Shown: positions 36,843 to 49,156, counted from the first letter of the stretch. The stretch is DNA of 64,000 bases from Geosiphon pyriformis (GCA_016748015.1 JAAOMT010000630.1:263254-327253), one strand, 5' to 3'. Made by a program: numbers and translations. The notes: generated from the letters alone by a model not told the origin.

Positions 36843-37683
36843 TCTTTTTAAATGGCAGAAATGTCAATATTTTCAGCTTCACAAAAAATCATTTAATCAC
36901 AAGTGGGAGATTCAAATCGGTTAGAGTATGTTTTTCTCTAGACTGTAATATTTATCAAACCTTGAGCCGCCCATTTCTTTCCTATTATATATTTTCTGGA
37001 TCGCAAAATTTCCCCATTTTATAGATTATGGACATTTTGGAATATTTCGAACCTTTTGCTTTTCAAAAAGTTTTCCTTCCCAAGTTGTTAACGTCAAAGG
37101 CGTCCATTTTCCCTAACATTTATTTATGTTTAGTTTTCAACTATTTTTCTAGGATTATTATCTTTGTATATTTCTTTTTTGTCTTTAGAAGCAGGAATTT
37201 TTATTTCAAAGAACCCTTCATCTTCGCCAATCGATCCTGACACCACACCATTTATTCATCATCTTTTTTAAATGCATATTGCACCTCTAAGGCTCATAGA
37301 ATGGTTGATGATGTTGGGTGGTACAAAAGAAAATTACGAGCTTAATATTTTCAAGAGTAATTAATCACTATATCTAGTTCATCGTTTTTATAAACCAAAA
37401 TTTAGCCATTCAATTTTGTTTAATGCCAGTTAGTAAAATGAATTAGCCACTTGTATGTATAACAGAATTTGTTACTCTAAACCAAAGTGAAATGTAAACG
37501 TCACTCAGTTATGACATTTGTGAAAATATTTCAGACCGCCATAAATAGTCAACACCTTACCAGAAAGGTCCGTGTCTCTAACGCCAAGCAGAAAGAGGAT
37601 CTCGAACAAAAGTGGCTCCCCTCTTCTAATTTCTAACACACAAACTTCTCAGCAATAATATCAGTTCGTGCTCTGTTCTAATT

Positions 37684-37880
37684 CAGGTAGATGGAGGACT
37701 ATTTCGCACCTCTTGCTGAGTGCGCCTCGGCGGAGTGAGTGCGTTTCAGCGAATTAGCTGAATCGGGGAACTGCCTTAACTTCGCGCTGAGGCAACAATC
37801 ACCTGGTCACTTGCTGCCCGCGGGTCGGGGAAGGTGGGCAAGCGGAGGCACTCCATCCACTTACCGCTAATATTTTGCTT
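37684..37880. other. GC-rich, potentially structured island
   Basis: About 200 bp with much higher GC than anything around it. It contains short inverted repeats: TTCAGC...GCTGAA separated by six bases, GCCTC...GAGGC about 70 bp apart, and CTTGC...GCAAG. No open frame or known RNA family is recognised. It could be a transposon terminus or a structured RNA. See findings. Confidence 0.5.
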
Positions 37881-37944
37881 TTGTGTTTTGTCGTTTCTCT
37901 GTTAAAACGTATTACTTACCACGATGTATTCTCATTATTATTAA

Positions 37945-38315
37945 GGAGGATGTCAAATCAGTTAGGTCTCTGGCCGTTTTGAAACCCTCAGAAGCAGCTA
38001 TGGATGGGCTTGACGAAATTTGCCTTTAATACCGTAGTCAGGTGGAACAAAAGGCTTTGTGTTATGTTGAAGCAAAATGGCATTACGAAAAAGAAATGGG
38101 TGAAGCTTATGATAGTTTAACAAAAACGTCTTCTTTTTGATAATCTTTTGGCTATCTGGGGGAACAAATGTTTTGTAAAGCTGTTATCCATTTTGGCATG
38201 CTCTTACGAGGTTGTTTAGTTTCGGCTCCTGCTAATATTACTGATAAAAGCATCGATCAGATGCTGACAGCACGAGACGAAATTGTTAAACATAATACAT
38301 AGGGACAACAAGGCG
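37945..38315 (+). other. Broken open frames of unknown origin
   Basis: Plus-strand segments look coding (VRSLAVLKPSEAAMDGLDEI; KALCYVEAKWHYEKEMGEAY; AVIHFGMLLRGCLVSAPANI) but are interrupted by several stops without clear splice sites. I do not recognise the family. It could be a decayed gene or cargo of the adjacent Fanzor relic. Confidence 0.35.
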
Positions 38316-38324
38316 CGGCAACAC

Positions 38325-38826
38325 ATCATATTTCTTTCTTCACTTGGTATTCCCCTTTAATAGGGTGATTAAAACGGGGTCGATGAGATCGGAAGAATTG
38401 TTCCTCCATCCAAGTATATGGATAACCTGATTTCGAAAAAGTTAAACTAGCTTTCTGCTCAAAACTTAAAAAACACAAGATCCAGGGATTTGACAAAGCA
38501 GTCTCGCACATGCGACGAAGGATTATGCGTCTGCAGTGAAATCCACAGGGTGACGATTGTATTCTTCACTCGCGGGTTGGACCCAATCGTCATCCTGCCG
38601 TTTGAAGTGTCAGACATGAGAAATCGTAAGGGGAAAATACTCTCCTTGGATACATTAACGTGTTGTCATCCAAAATGAGGCTTATAAATTAAAGGTTTGT
38701 AGTTGGTGTGGTAGCATACAAAGCGGGGTTTTAACGGACAGAGATGAAAATGGTGCTCGGGGATCCTTCTCCAGGCATTGCTTGAGGGACATGCAGGAAA
38801 TAGTAATCTTACTAAGTAATTCCTAA
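38325..38826 (+). pseudogene. Decayed Fanzor (TnpB-like) nuclease
   Basis: Fragments in three frames line up in the order expected of a Fanzor/TnpB RuvC nuclease. FFTWYSPL and DEIGRIVPPSKYMDNLISKKLN (38381-38448) resemble the region after RuvC-I. KLKKHKIQGFDKAVSHMRRRIMRL is the basic helix. VFFTRGLDPIVILPFEVSDM resembles the IxLPxFEVSxM strand with the RuvC-II glutamate. KVCSWCG then DRDENGARG (38692-38763) gives half of the zinc ribbon and the RuvC-III Asp motif, normally DRDxNGARN. Frameshifts and stops separate the blocks, so no active protein is encoded. Assignment is by motif memory, not by a search. Confidence 0.65.
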
Positions 38827-40442
38827 TAATACCCACTATTTATATGTTACAATTCATCCGCAATTCTGTAAACTTGAAACTCAAATTGATTAACAAGCTA
38901 AAATGAAGAAAATATCTTCGCAAAACATTGATTTGTTTAAAATTATAATTTCATTTACCGTATAATAAAAATTGATTTTATCATAAATTGTCTGAATTTT
39001 AATTTATTTTTAGGTAAAAGGGGTATTTTGGCGAAATTAATAAATTTGTTCAGGGTTGTGATAAAAATGCTCTACTTTCACGTGTCTTATTCTCTCACGC
39101 GAATTTATTTCGCTAACTTTGCCACAATTTACCTTATTTATCAAAGTGATTTTTTGATTAAAAATATTACCGAGTAAAGTGCTAAAGATAATTAAATTAA
39201 TTAACAAATTTTTGATCATTTGTAATTATATTATTTATTTTATTTATAATTATTGTTAGATTAATTCAATATTACTCAAAAAAATTATGATATTAAAAAA
39301 ACCATTTATATATAAATGATCATAGATTAAATAATTTAAGATTCGTTCATCAGACCATTACGCATTAATTTAAATAAACATTAAAATCTATTTGTAAATT
39401 TTTTTTCTTAATTAAATTTCAAATAATATTTTTAAAAAATATTTCCAAACAATATTTTCAAATTGTTAAATTATTTTTAAAATCAATGATTAATTATTTT
39501 ATTTCAAAAAAAAATTTTTTTTTATTTATATACTTTTAATAAATTATAATTAAAATTTGTAAAATAATTAGAAAAAAATTTTTTTTTTTTTAAAAAAAAC
39601 CCCATTAATTTGATTAAATTATTAAGAAATTATTTTTAAATCATTTAACTAATTGTTTAATCACGTAAAAAAATAATATTGCTTTCATTCATTCATTCAT
39701 TAATTATTATCATAATGCTTTCTAAAGAATAACTTTTAATAAAATGACCAATTTTTTTTTAATCAAAAATAGTTTTGATTAAAAAGAGACAGAATTTATA
39801 AAATTGCCAAAAGTTAATTATAATTTCAAAATTTAAACATTTAACATTCGAAAGAATTCGTTCAAGTTTAATGTAAACATTTTAATAAAAATTATTGTGT
39901 AGTTGATTAAAATTAATATATATTCATTTATATAAAACTCTGGGAGATTTTTTTTTTCTAAGTTATGAATGAGTTTACTAAATTTATATTTCAATCTCAC
40001 TTTTCATGAAACGTCAGTTGTCCTATTGTGATAGCATATTAAACATTAGAATAATTTTTTTCACCCAAAAAAAAAAAAAAACAGTATTCGCTCCTTCTTA
40101 AAAGAAAATTTTGTTGATTTACAAATTTTACATTTAGATGGCCTCGATTTGCCATTTTCATTTGTAACTACTCAGAGAATGGTTTACAAAGTTGTAAAAT
40201 CCCAAGTTTTCGCTTTTATCAAAAATTTCCCGGAACTACCTTTCGCTTGAATAGTATTTTCTCAAATATTCCGAAATGAGAGATCATATTTAATTATAAT
40301 TTAAGAATTTATTAGCGAATGAATCTTTGAGACACGATTTCCAATAAATCCATTTACCATCCTAAAATAATGATCCCAAAGATTAGATTTTTTTAAAAAA
40401 ACGGAACCAAATTTTTATAAAAAAAGTTAAAATACCTAGAGA
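38827..40442. other. AT-rich intergenic region
   Basis: No supported gene. Contains homopolymer A/T runs and an ATTC repeat near 39685-39701. Confidence 0.55.
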
Positions 40443-41245
40443 TCAGACCAATAGTAATCCACGAGCAGCCTGAAATACAACCTCGGAATGTATCTTCACC
40501 CAAAGTAGTTCCAATTTATGCTTTTCTTCTTTCTCATGACAATAAAACATTTGTGCCTGAGTATTAATCCAGTTATCCCTTACAATCTCTAAATGTAGAC
40601 CAGAAGAACATTGCTCGAGATCGTCAGTATTAAATTCGGCTATCTTCATACTGTTTTGACGAAACTCGAATCGATAACGAATGATTGTTGCGGAATTACA
40701 ATCAAAGTTCAAAATGGAGTCTTGAAGGGTAACAGGTGTAAAAGTGAAGATGCCAGATGGAAAGCAATCGTGTAGATCTCCATTCAAATCGGTTTGAGGT
40801 TCGTAACCGAGTTTTATGTCGGGACCGGCGTGGATATTCTTGTTCTGAAATGCGACAGCATTGATTATTATTTAAATAAAGGAAATGAAAATTTGAAATT
40901 GGCAATCTTTGAAAAAAAAAATTGAAAAATTGAAATCAAACGAGAAATAAAATACCGGAGAACAAAGAGACCAAGTATTATCTCGAGATAGTACTTCTAA
41001 TATAGCTATTTGAATCAATTTTCGAAAACTTTTCGAAGTTCGTTGAAGAACACATAATTCTTTGTAATTTCTAAAAATAGAATTTTCATTTGCACAACAA
41101 TGGTCATTTTCAATGGTTTATATTAATGGATAAACCTTTCTAAGCGACTCACCACGTATAAAACTTTCCTTTCCCTTTTTAAGGAGTGTTTGAAAATTTC
41201 TAACCAGAGTTCATTTGGCAGGCTTGGAAATCCCGATAAGGACAT
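40443..41245 (-). CDS. Small F-box protein
   Basis: Probable SCF substrate receptor. Three exons: 41245-41136, 41070-40956, 40844-40443, giving 208 aa. The F-box spans exons 1 and 2 (LPNELWLEIFKHS, then ELCVLQRTSKSFRKL). Using donor GTTTAT at 41135 instead of the earlier GTGAGT keeps this motif in frame. The C-terminal part has alternating hydrophobic residues suggesting beta strands (GIFTFTPVTL, IIRYRFEFRQ, GLHLEIVRDNW, KLELLWVKIHSEVVF), like a PP2-type or FBA-like sandwich, but no family is certain. The gene stands alone in AT-rich sequence. Confidence 0.72.
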
Positions 41246-42039
41246 TTGAGGGAAGAGGGATAAGATAATATTTTAGAGGAAATTGGGTGATAGTAAAAAA
41301 GGTTGTATTTATAACGGCCAGGAGATGATCTTTGCGGTTGATGGAAGAAGAAGTACAGACAGAGGTCGGACTAAGAACTGGTTGAATTTTAATTGTGGAT
41401 TAGCCACACGTGGCTGCAGCTGGATGATCAAATGATTTGTTCAATCACGTTGTGACACACCCAGGAGCAAAGGAATGTTGTAGAAAAGCATCATAATTAC
41501 ACATGGATATACGTCATAAATGCGCTTTTAGGATTGGAACCATAAACCATTTTCATTTTTTTAAATGAATAGAGCTTTAAACTTTAAAAAGATTTTCATT
41601 CAAAAATATCCAGAAAGAAAGAATGAGTTCAAAAATTTGATTAATTCTGATTCTGATTCTGATTCTGATTATTATTTTCAAGATTAGAGAATATAATTTA
41701 AAAGCTAATAAGTTTAAGTTATCGATATGTACAATGATCGTTAAAAATTTGAAATGAAAATTTAAAATAAAATAAAATAAAATATTATTACCCTTTATTT
41801 ACAATTTAAAAAACTTTTTTCTTTCAAATCTTTTAATAAAATGACTAAATAAATTTTTTTATTTGTAATTTTACGTCATTCATATAGAAATTTCATCAAA
41901 TTATAAAAAATATTATTACAAAAAGATATTGAATTTTTTGAATTTTTTGTTTTTCTTTTTGTATTTGTTTACATGAATTATATTATTAAAATGATTTTTA
42001 ATCTTAACAAGCGGTAATCGGTTAAACAAATGGTTTTAA

Positions 42040-42070
<31 letters not shown>

Positions 42071-42820
42071 TAAATCAAATATAAATTTTTATGAGATTAG
42101 GAATAATTGCAATTAGTAATTAAAAATTAATGAATTTGAATAATTTCGCATAATCAGTTTTTTACCTTAATGAAATGAGTGAAAATATACGGGGGAATTA
42201 TATCCTCCAATATTCCAAAAAAGACTTCTTGTACTTGTTTTTTTTTCTTTATATGAGAAAAGCTTAATTTCTTTTACAGCCAAAACTGAAAATTCCTCAA
42301 TTTGCTTTTTTCTTTAAACATCATTTTTATATTCCCCTTGAAAACTTTATACAAGTATTTGTTATTGTTAACATTTAATCTTGTAAAGTTTTTTTTGAAC
42401 TTGAATCAAATATTTTCTAGAAATCCACGAAAACCATCTAATCTGAATAACTTGATTCAAATATCCCCAAGTGATTAATTGAAAAAAATGATTTTTATTG
42501 AATTTACTGAAAATCCTGTACAAATGCCCTGAACTAATGTTTGAAATCCTAACTAAAATATTTTCGCAGTTTTGGAATGTATTATAAATGTACGATTTAC
42601 CAAGAATGATTTGAAAATTTCAAGTTTCAATTGAAATTTTTTTTGATACATATTGTAATCGTGGATAATTTCTTTTACTTTCAAGATCCAAACGAACCGG
42701 TTGAAAAGAGTCCTGGGTATCTCGATCGATGGGATGTAAAAAAAAAATTTCAATAAATATAGATAAGCTTGCCTTCTTGAACTATCAACCGTTAAATCTT
42801 TGAAGGTATAGCGAATTAAT
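41246..42820. other. AT-rich intergenic region with microsatellites
   Basis: No gene seen. Contains a (TTCTGA)n array at about 41642-41671, (AAAAT)n at about 41762-41783 and an (AT)n run at about 42040-42066. Confidence 0.55.
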
Positions 42821-44098
42821 TTATTTTTCTTCGGTCACAGGATCACGAAAATCTGTCAGACCAGGAATTGAGATTCGAAATTGTTCTCCGTTAGAACAAT
42901 TATTGATGTCAATAGGAATATAGTGTTCTAAAGTTAAACCTTTTTCTGTTCCAACATCTTTTAATTTACCATTGACAGGGGAGGGTTCCGAAACATCGAC
43001 CTGTGAATGCCTTACCAGAAGGACAATAACAATACTGTCGACCATATTTACAGCTAAAATACATTTAAAAGATTAGACTTATGAAACCAAACGTTAAATT
43101 GTTGTTTTTTTTTTAAAAAAAAAAACGAGATAAAAATAATAAATATAATACTTACACCACTGCCCTGCAGCTAAAAAGAAGATCAAAGCCCTAATTAATG
43201 GATCATCCAACTTCTCATTTCTCAAATTCAAAATCACCATAGGAATTCCAAGTGTAATTGCGCTCAAGATTCTACTTTTGTTATCCTTCAAGAACTTTTT
43301 GAAAACTGGCGAGGTCAAACTATTTCGCTGCCGAGATTCCACACGTAAATTTAGAAGAATGATGAAGAGGCATGAGAGATAGAATAAGATTGTAAGACCA
43401 TTTGAAATTAGGAATAAGATTTGGTTTCGGAATTCGTTAAAAAGTTCGATTTGCCAATCAGTATCAGTCCTTTTCCAGGTTTGACCCCAGAATCTAGAAA
43501 AATATTTTATGTAAAATTCCGAGAAGTAGTTGGAAAATTCAAGTTTGAGAAATACTTACGTCGAAAGAATGGCTAAAGTGAATGAACCAAGAATCATCAA
43601 CAGCAACAATAAACGGATAATGTATTTTATTGCCTTATCTTTACAGGGAATCAAGGTTTGAGTTCTTGTAAAGATGTAAAGCAATGATAACATGGCTGCG
43701 ACCAAATAAAATCCAATGGATATTTCTCGTAGTATAGGACTCCAAATCAAATCATTGACCAAACCACAATAGCTTAATTGAAATGAGTTGATAAGGAATA
43801 AAATCCCACCAGTTGAGTAAGCTGTGCCAGCTAGAATATTTATCATTACGATTCTTTCCAAAACAAAATGAAGAATGTGAAAAATTCATATTTTTTGGCA
43901 TTAAATTACATCAATTAAAAAAATGGGTTTAAAATACCTGTTAATTTTTCCTAACGAAAGCAACAAAGTAAAGCTCACGATTGTAACAAGACCAATCGAG
44001 AATGGTGGTATTGCTTCGAGAACCACGTACATTTGTGTTTTAATAACATCAACGGTTTTTTCCTCAGTCAAAACACCGCACGAGTTGGTTTGGCTCAT
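42821..44098 (-). CDS. Seven-TM family protein, paralogue A
   Basis: Member of an unrecognised multi-pass membrane family with two more copies in this window. Four exons: 44098-43938, 43853-43560, 43493-43156, 43053-42821, with intron phases 2, 2, 1, giving 341 aa. Predicted helices: one in exon 1 (FSIGLVTIVSFTLLLSL), three in exon 2 (INILAGTAYSTGGILFLI; ISIGFYLVAAMLSLLYIF; IIRLLLLLMILGSFTLAIL), and in exon 3 LISNGLTILFYLSCLFIILL, ILSAITLGIPMVIL and ALIFFLAAGQW, the last running into NMVDSIVIVLL in exon 4. The N-terminus is about 30 residues with a CG motif (NSCGVL); the tail is polar. Seven helices with a likely outside N-terminus suggest a GPCR-like receptor. That is inference. Confidence 0.8.
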
Positions 44099-44109
44099 TA
44101 TGATTAATG

Positions 44110-44335
44110 AAGATTATGGTGGGTGGTGAGTGGTGTTGGTGGTGGTAGTGGTGGATGGTGAGTGGTGGTGAGTGGTGGTGAGTGGTGGTGAGTGGTGGTG
44201 AGTGGTGGTGAGTGGTGGTGGTGGTGGTGGTGGATGATGATGATTACGATGATAATGATAATGATGATGGTGATGATGATGGTGATGATGATGATGTTGT
44301 TAATAATAACAACAATAATAATAATAATGATGAAG
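44110..44335. repeat. GAGTGGTGGT minisatellite and GAT/AAT-rich tract
   Basis: Repeated GTGGTGAGTG units, then (GGT)n, (GAT)n and (AAT)n, immediately upstream of paralogue A's start codon. Open frames here translate to poly-His or poly-Trp/Met and are repeat artefacts. Confidence 0.9.
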
Positions 44336-45035
44336 GTAATGCCCAAAGACCAAAATTGTAGGAAAGTTAAATGCGAGAAAAATTTATAATAATAAAAATC
44401 ATTCAAGTATGAATCTTTTATAAGAAGCATCGATAAAAGAATATCTTTAACGCCAAACATGTTTGTCAAATATTTACAAATCCATATAAATTAGTGTTTA
44501 TTTAAAAATCTGTGGGATATAATTAATGTCGGTAATAGTTAAATTTTAATTCGGATGTTGATAAAGATATTATAAATTTTGGTAAATATTTTTATTACTA
44601 TTTGATATCCGTGAAGCTTTTGGTGAATAATCTTGGATCAACAATAAGTCTCATCTTTTCTTCGTATACAATGTATAAAGGACTCATTTAAGTTCATGAC
44701 ACGAGGTAAAAATTTCGAATTTCTCTAAACATTATGATAAAAAATTATTGGTAATTCACAAGAGAAACAAACAAATTTATTTCGAAACAAAAAGAAAAGT
44801 ATTGTTACACAAAATATTTTTCTCTTTTGTAGGCTTCACCCATTGAAGATTTAAAAATCAGAGTAAACAAAAATTCTAACGTATAATTTTTTTTATCAAA
44901 GTGATTTACGAATTACAAAATGATTGTGTGTACAATGAACAATGACGAAAAGCTTTAATTATGTGATTACTTTTTTAATAATTGTTTTAATCAAGCTATT
45001 TATTAAAATACAAAAAACTCGGTTTTGAATTCTCC

Positions 45036-45072
<37 letters not shown>

Positions 45073-45085
45073 TATCATCATCATC
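45036..45085. repeat. (CAT)n microsatellite
   Basis: About 16 CAT triplets with one ATT interruption. The overlapping open frame reads poly-His and is not supported as a gene. Confidence 0.9.
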
Positions 45086-45427
45086 TGTTACTGTTTACAG
45101 AAAACGGATATGAAATTACCAGTTTTGGAATATTTTTTTCTTGTATATCGAAAAAAAAAAAACCGAAATATCCGATCTTTAATGGTGATTATCTATATGA
45201 TGATCTAAAAATAGATGATATTTTTAGAAAACCAATCACACACACATACACATATACATACAACAAAATAGTTTCAAAATTATCTTTTTTTTTAATGAAA
45301 AGAGATCTTTCAGTGTTATTCCTAGAAAAAGATCTCTAAAAAAAATTTGAACAATCGACTTTTATATGGAATTATATCCTCATTAATTTTGGATGATTTA
45401 TTTGTTTTAAAATTATAACGAATTTTG

Positions 45428-45431
<4 letters not shown>

Positions 45432-45460
<29 letters not shown>

Positions 45461-45652
45461 GAGTGCAGCCCAACCGCTACCACCTATTACAATACAATCA
45501 CGAAAGATTTCAAAATAAGCGTGGTTCATGCTTTTTCTACACATGACCAGCCATGTATTTTGTTTTTAATAACAAAAAGGATTTAAACATAGGAAAATCA
45601 ATTTAAAATTTGAAAATCTTTGAATAAAAATTTTTAATAAAATTTATGTTTA

Positions 45653-45683
<31 letters not shown>
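45432..45683. repeat. Two (TTA)n arrays
   Basis: Arrays at about 45432-45459 and 45653-45683, separated by unique AT-rich sequence. Confidence 0.85.
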
Positions 45684-45689
45684 TTCATT

Positions 45690-47340
45690 TAATTCAATTC
45701 AATCTTAGATTTTAATTAGAAAAAGTAATTATTTTTATTTGTTATTAAATAAATTTTGTGATAAAGAAATTATTCAAGTTATTTAAATTGTACAATAATA
45801 AATTTTTTTAATCTTATTAATTTTGATTTTATTCAAAAAAAAATAAAAAAATAAGTGTTTAATTTCAATCTTTATTAATTCTGACAAATAACTTATTAAT
45901 ATATATACAACTTTTTTGGGAACATTATTTTTTTGGAATGAACATTAGGAACAATATTAAAATTTGATAAAGTAAAAAGACTATAAGTTCAAGAATTGAT
46001 TGGATAGTTGTTGTAGCATAATCTTTTGTAATTAATGATCATATTTCTTATTACTCGATAATTAAATTTCGATATCCGAATAAAGGTTTTGATTTTTGAT
46101 TTTATGTTTTCTATCTATCTCAAGACAATGAAATGAAATTCTAGAAAAGAATTATGCACATTTATTTATTTTCCAATTTCTATATCCAGATTGTAGATTA
46201 CCAAGTACTTATAAATTTAATTCACGTTATCTCATCAATAACATCAATAACATCAATATTTGAAATTTAATTATTTCAATTACCACAATTTTTATATTCT
46301 CAAAATTTGAAGTAATCATAATTTCTCTTTGAAAATGCTAATTACAATCAATTATCAATAATTGAAATTTTATTTTAACCAAATAATTTTTAACTTTAAT
46401 TAAATATTATTATAATTATCGAATTTTGAAATATATAAGTGATAATTTTATTAAAAATACTTTGAAATGTATAATTCAATGTTAAAAACTTGACAAAAGC
46501 AAAAAATATTACCCAAAAGTTTGAGAATATTATATGACAAAATTTTTCTAAAATTTGGTTATTAAAATTCATTTTTTTCTTTAAAAAAATAAGATTCCAA
46601 TTCTACTTAAAATTTTATTAAAATATTAAATATATGTAAATATAATCTATTATATCATCCAATTGCTACCAAAAAAATAAAAAACTTTATCATATCAATA
46701 CATTTTTTTTATAATTTTTTATAATTAAAAAAAATTATAAAGAGTCGAGTAATATTGATTAAATAAAACTTGAAAAGCTTTTAACTTTATTTAAAAAAAC
46801 GAAATAAAAAACAAAAGAACTTTATAACACATAAATTCTCTTAACCAAATTTGTTTTTAACTTTTTTGATCCTTGCAAAAAAACTAATAGGGTTTAAAGG
46901 TTATTTAGTCTATATTTTTTGGTTCATTCTAAAGTCCCTTCATAAAAAGGGAATTTTAAATTTTCATCAAAATCAACCCAAAACTTTCTAATATCAATAG
47001 GGATATCAGCATCAGCCAAAAAGTTTAAAACATTATATGACTTCTTAATTTTAGATTTAAATTGTAAATGAAATTAAATTCAATTAAAACATGAAAATAT
47101 TTTTCGCCCCAAATGAATTAATTTCCAAGTATTTTTAGTTTATTTCGATATTTTAAAATATTTTCTCTTTCGAAAAATATTTAGCCAAAGAGTTTTGATA
47201 AAATGCAAAGCTGGTTAAGAGTGAGAAATTTTTATTCTTCTTGAATATTCTAAAATATTAAATAATTTTGTTTAAAAATTCTCCAACAAATTGAGTGGAA
47301 ATACCGACAAAAGATTTTAGGATTACATAAATTTTTTTCA
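45690..47340. other. AT-rich region without recognisable genes
   Basis: I see no supported gene, RNA or element here, only AT-rich sequence. Confidence 0.5.
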
Positions 47341-47344
47341 AATC

Positions 47345-47437
47345 CTCTCTCTTCTTCTTCTTCTTCTTCTTCTTCTTCTTCTTCTTCTCCTCCTCCTTCT
47401 CCTCCTCCTTCTCCTCCTCCTTCTTTCTCTCTTCCCT
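47345..47437. repeat. (CTT)n / (CTC)n pyrimidine tract
   Basis: Long pure-pyrimidine run, a purine run on the other strand that could form triplex DNA. The minus-strand open frame reads Lys/Glu repeats and is rejected as a gene. Confidence 0.9.
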
Positions 47438-47677
47438 TCCCTCTAAATTTTTTATCATTTTTTCATGTCATAATAAAAACCATGACATTTGGTCAGAATA
47501 TTTTTTCTTTAAAACAATCGAAATCCCTCGATCTGAATCATGACCAAATTTAGTAATCATATTTTACAAAAGTGATTACAATAATCAGTATCCTTAACCA
47601 CGTTTTCCCAAAATCTTGAAAATCTCTACATCAAAAATGTACAAAGTTTATCCACGATTAAATATCAAAACAACCAT

Positions 47678-47735
47678 AACAACAACAACAACAACAACAA
47701 GAACAACAACAACAACAACAAAAACAAAAACAATC
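47678..47735. repeat. (CAA)n microsatellite
   Basis: CAA triplets with few interruptions, just upstream of the small open frame at 47831. Confidence 0.85.
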
Positions 47736-47830
47736 ATTGAACCTGCAAAACCCTTTCATCATTTCTAAAATATAAAAGTCTTTTACAAATAGCCCGATGA
47801 CGCAAATGAATTAAACCGTGTACTTTTAAA

Positions 47831-48121
47831 ATGGGACAAATCAATGATCGTAACAATTACATCACCTCCGAAAACACACATACATTGCTCAACGATCTTG
47901 ATTTCAATTTGTCAAAACTTTTTGAGGTCCTCGAGAGACTGTTGTTGGAAATTACACGACAAATGTACCGACTGACTCGCGTGGACAAAGTTTCTAAAAT
48001 TATTATCATGATGATGATCATTTGGGAAAAATTATTCAAATGTTTATCAAACTTCCATCTGGGGTCAATCCAATCTCAGCTCGTCATCTACTGGTTACTC
48101 TCTCAACAGGGAAATTTTTAA
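47831..48121 (+). CDS. Small hypothetical protein (96 aa), uncertain
   Basis: An ATG-started frame of 96 codons. A TATAAAAGTC element sits about 53 bp upstream (47771-47780); the same ten bases occur upstream of paralogue B. The protein begins MGQIND (a possible myristoylation glycine) and is rich in Leu/Ile/Arg in its middle (LFEVLERLLLEITRQMYRL), likely helical. No family is recognised. It could be the first exon of a longer gene or a chance frame. Confidence 0.3.
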   Translation: MGQINDRNNYITSENTHTLLNDLDFNLSKLFEVLERLLLEITRQMYRLTRVDKVSKIIIMMMIIWEKLFKCLSNFHLGSIQSQLVIYWLLSQQGNF

Positions 48122-48653
48122 ACTAAAAAAAAACATGATATAAAAAAGGTCTGCCTAGGGCTGAATATCTCTTAATGTAAAAACAGTTTGCAGCTGTAAT
48201 TTAAGCCTCTTTATTCCTAATCCTACCTCTTTAATCAAAAAATAAATCAATTCCAATATTTATTTTTTCGGATGGCTGAATCTCGGCATTCAAATTAAAA
48301 AAGTTTGTTTAAATGATTTTATGCTAAATTTTCTTTTTTACCTTTTCACCAATAAATTATAAAGCAAAAATTATATTTTTTCTAGTAGATTCTCTTGATA
48401 TTCTGTGATTGCTATTCGAGGTCTAATAAATGTTTCGTATGTTCACGAAACAACAATTGAGAGCTTGTATTTTTTTTTATTTGCCGACAGTCACCGAAAA
48501 TTTGCCTAATCCCGTATTCAGAGTAATATTGTAAAAATTTATTTTTTTTGATTTTTATGATGCCATTAAATTTATGCTTTTTAGATTCTGGTTAATTGTA
48601 TTTGCCCTCACTTCGAAAAAGTTTTTTGCATCTCTTGACTAAAGATCATCGAA

Positions 48654-49121
48654 ATGCACTCTACTAGAACCGATCAAAATCCTTGTGATCAATTTTATTC
48701 CTATCAATTGTACGACCACCATCATATTAATAAAGAAATGACTCATATTACCCAAAACGAAGCAGCAGCAACAGACTGGGCATCTAATACCCTGCTGCAA
48801 ATATTTCCATCACGAGAAATTTACAGGAAAAATTTAACGACAAAAGTACGATTGGATAAAATTTGGAATTCAATAATTCCTAACAATAGTCGGAAAGACG
48901 TAGAACAGCAAAGATTCGAAAATCAGAGTAATATCCCCATTGAAAAATCTGGAATTTTAACCTATTCTTCAACAGATTCTGATAGTTCTGATAGTACCAT
49001 TGATACTCCAAATTCTTGGTCTTTACAATTTAATGGAACCTTTGAAGATTGGAATGAGGATAATTTCGAAATTCCATTATTCGATTTTCAGATTTATAAT
49101 AATGCTACAACTACAACAACG

Positions 49122-49156
<35 letters not shown>

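Noticed and set aside
37684-37880. tRNA or tRNA-derived SINE
   Set aside because: I could not find A-box and B-box motifs or a cloverleaf, so it stays an unexplained GC-rich island.
44104-44469. Poly-His / poly-Trp open frames over the minisatellite
   Set aside because: Both strands give low-complexity translations created by the tandem repeat.
45025-45339. Open frame with a poly-His start
   Set aside because: Driven by the (CAT)n repeat; no splice or family support.
47258-47458. Lys/Glu-rich minus-strand open frame
   Set aside because: Translation of the (CTT)n/(CTC)n tract.
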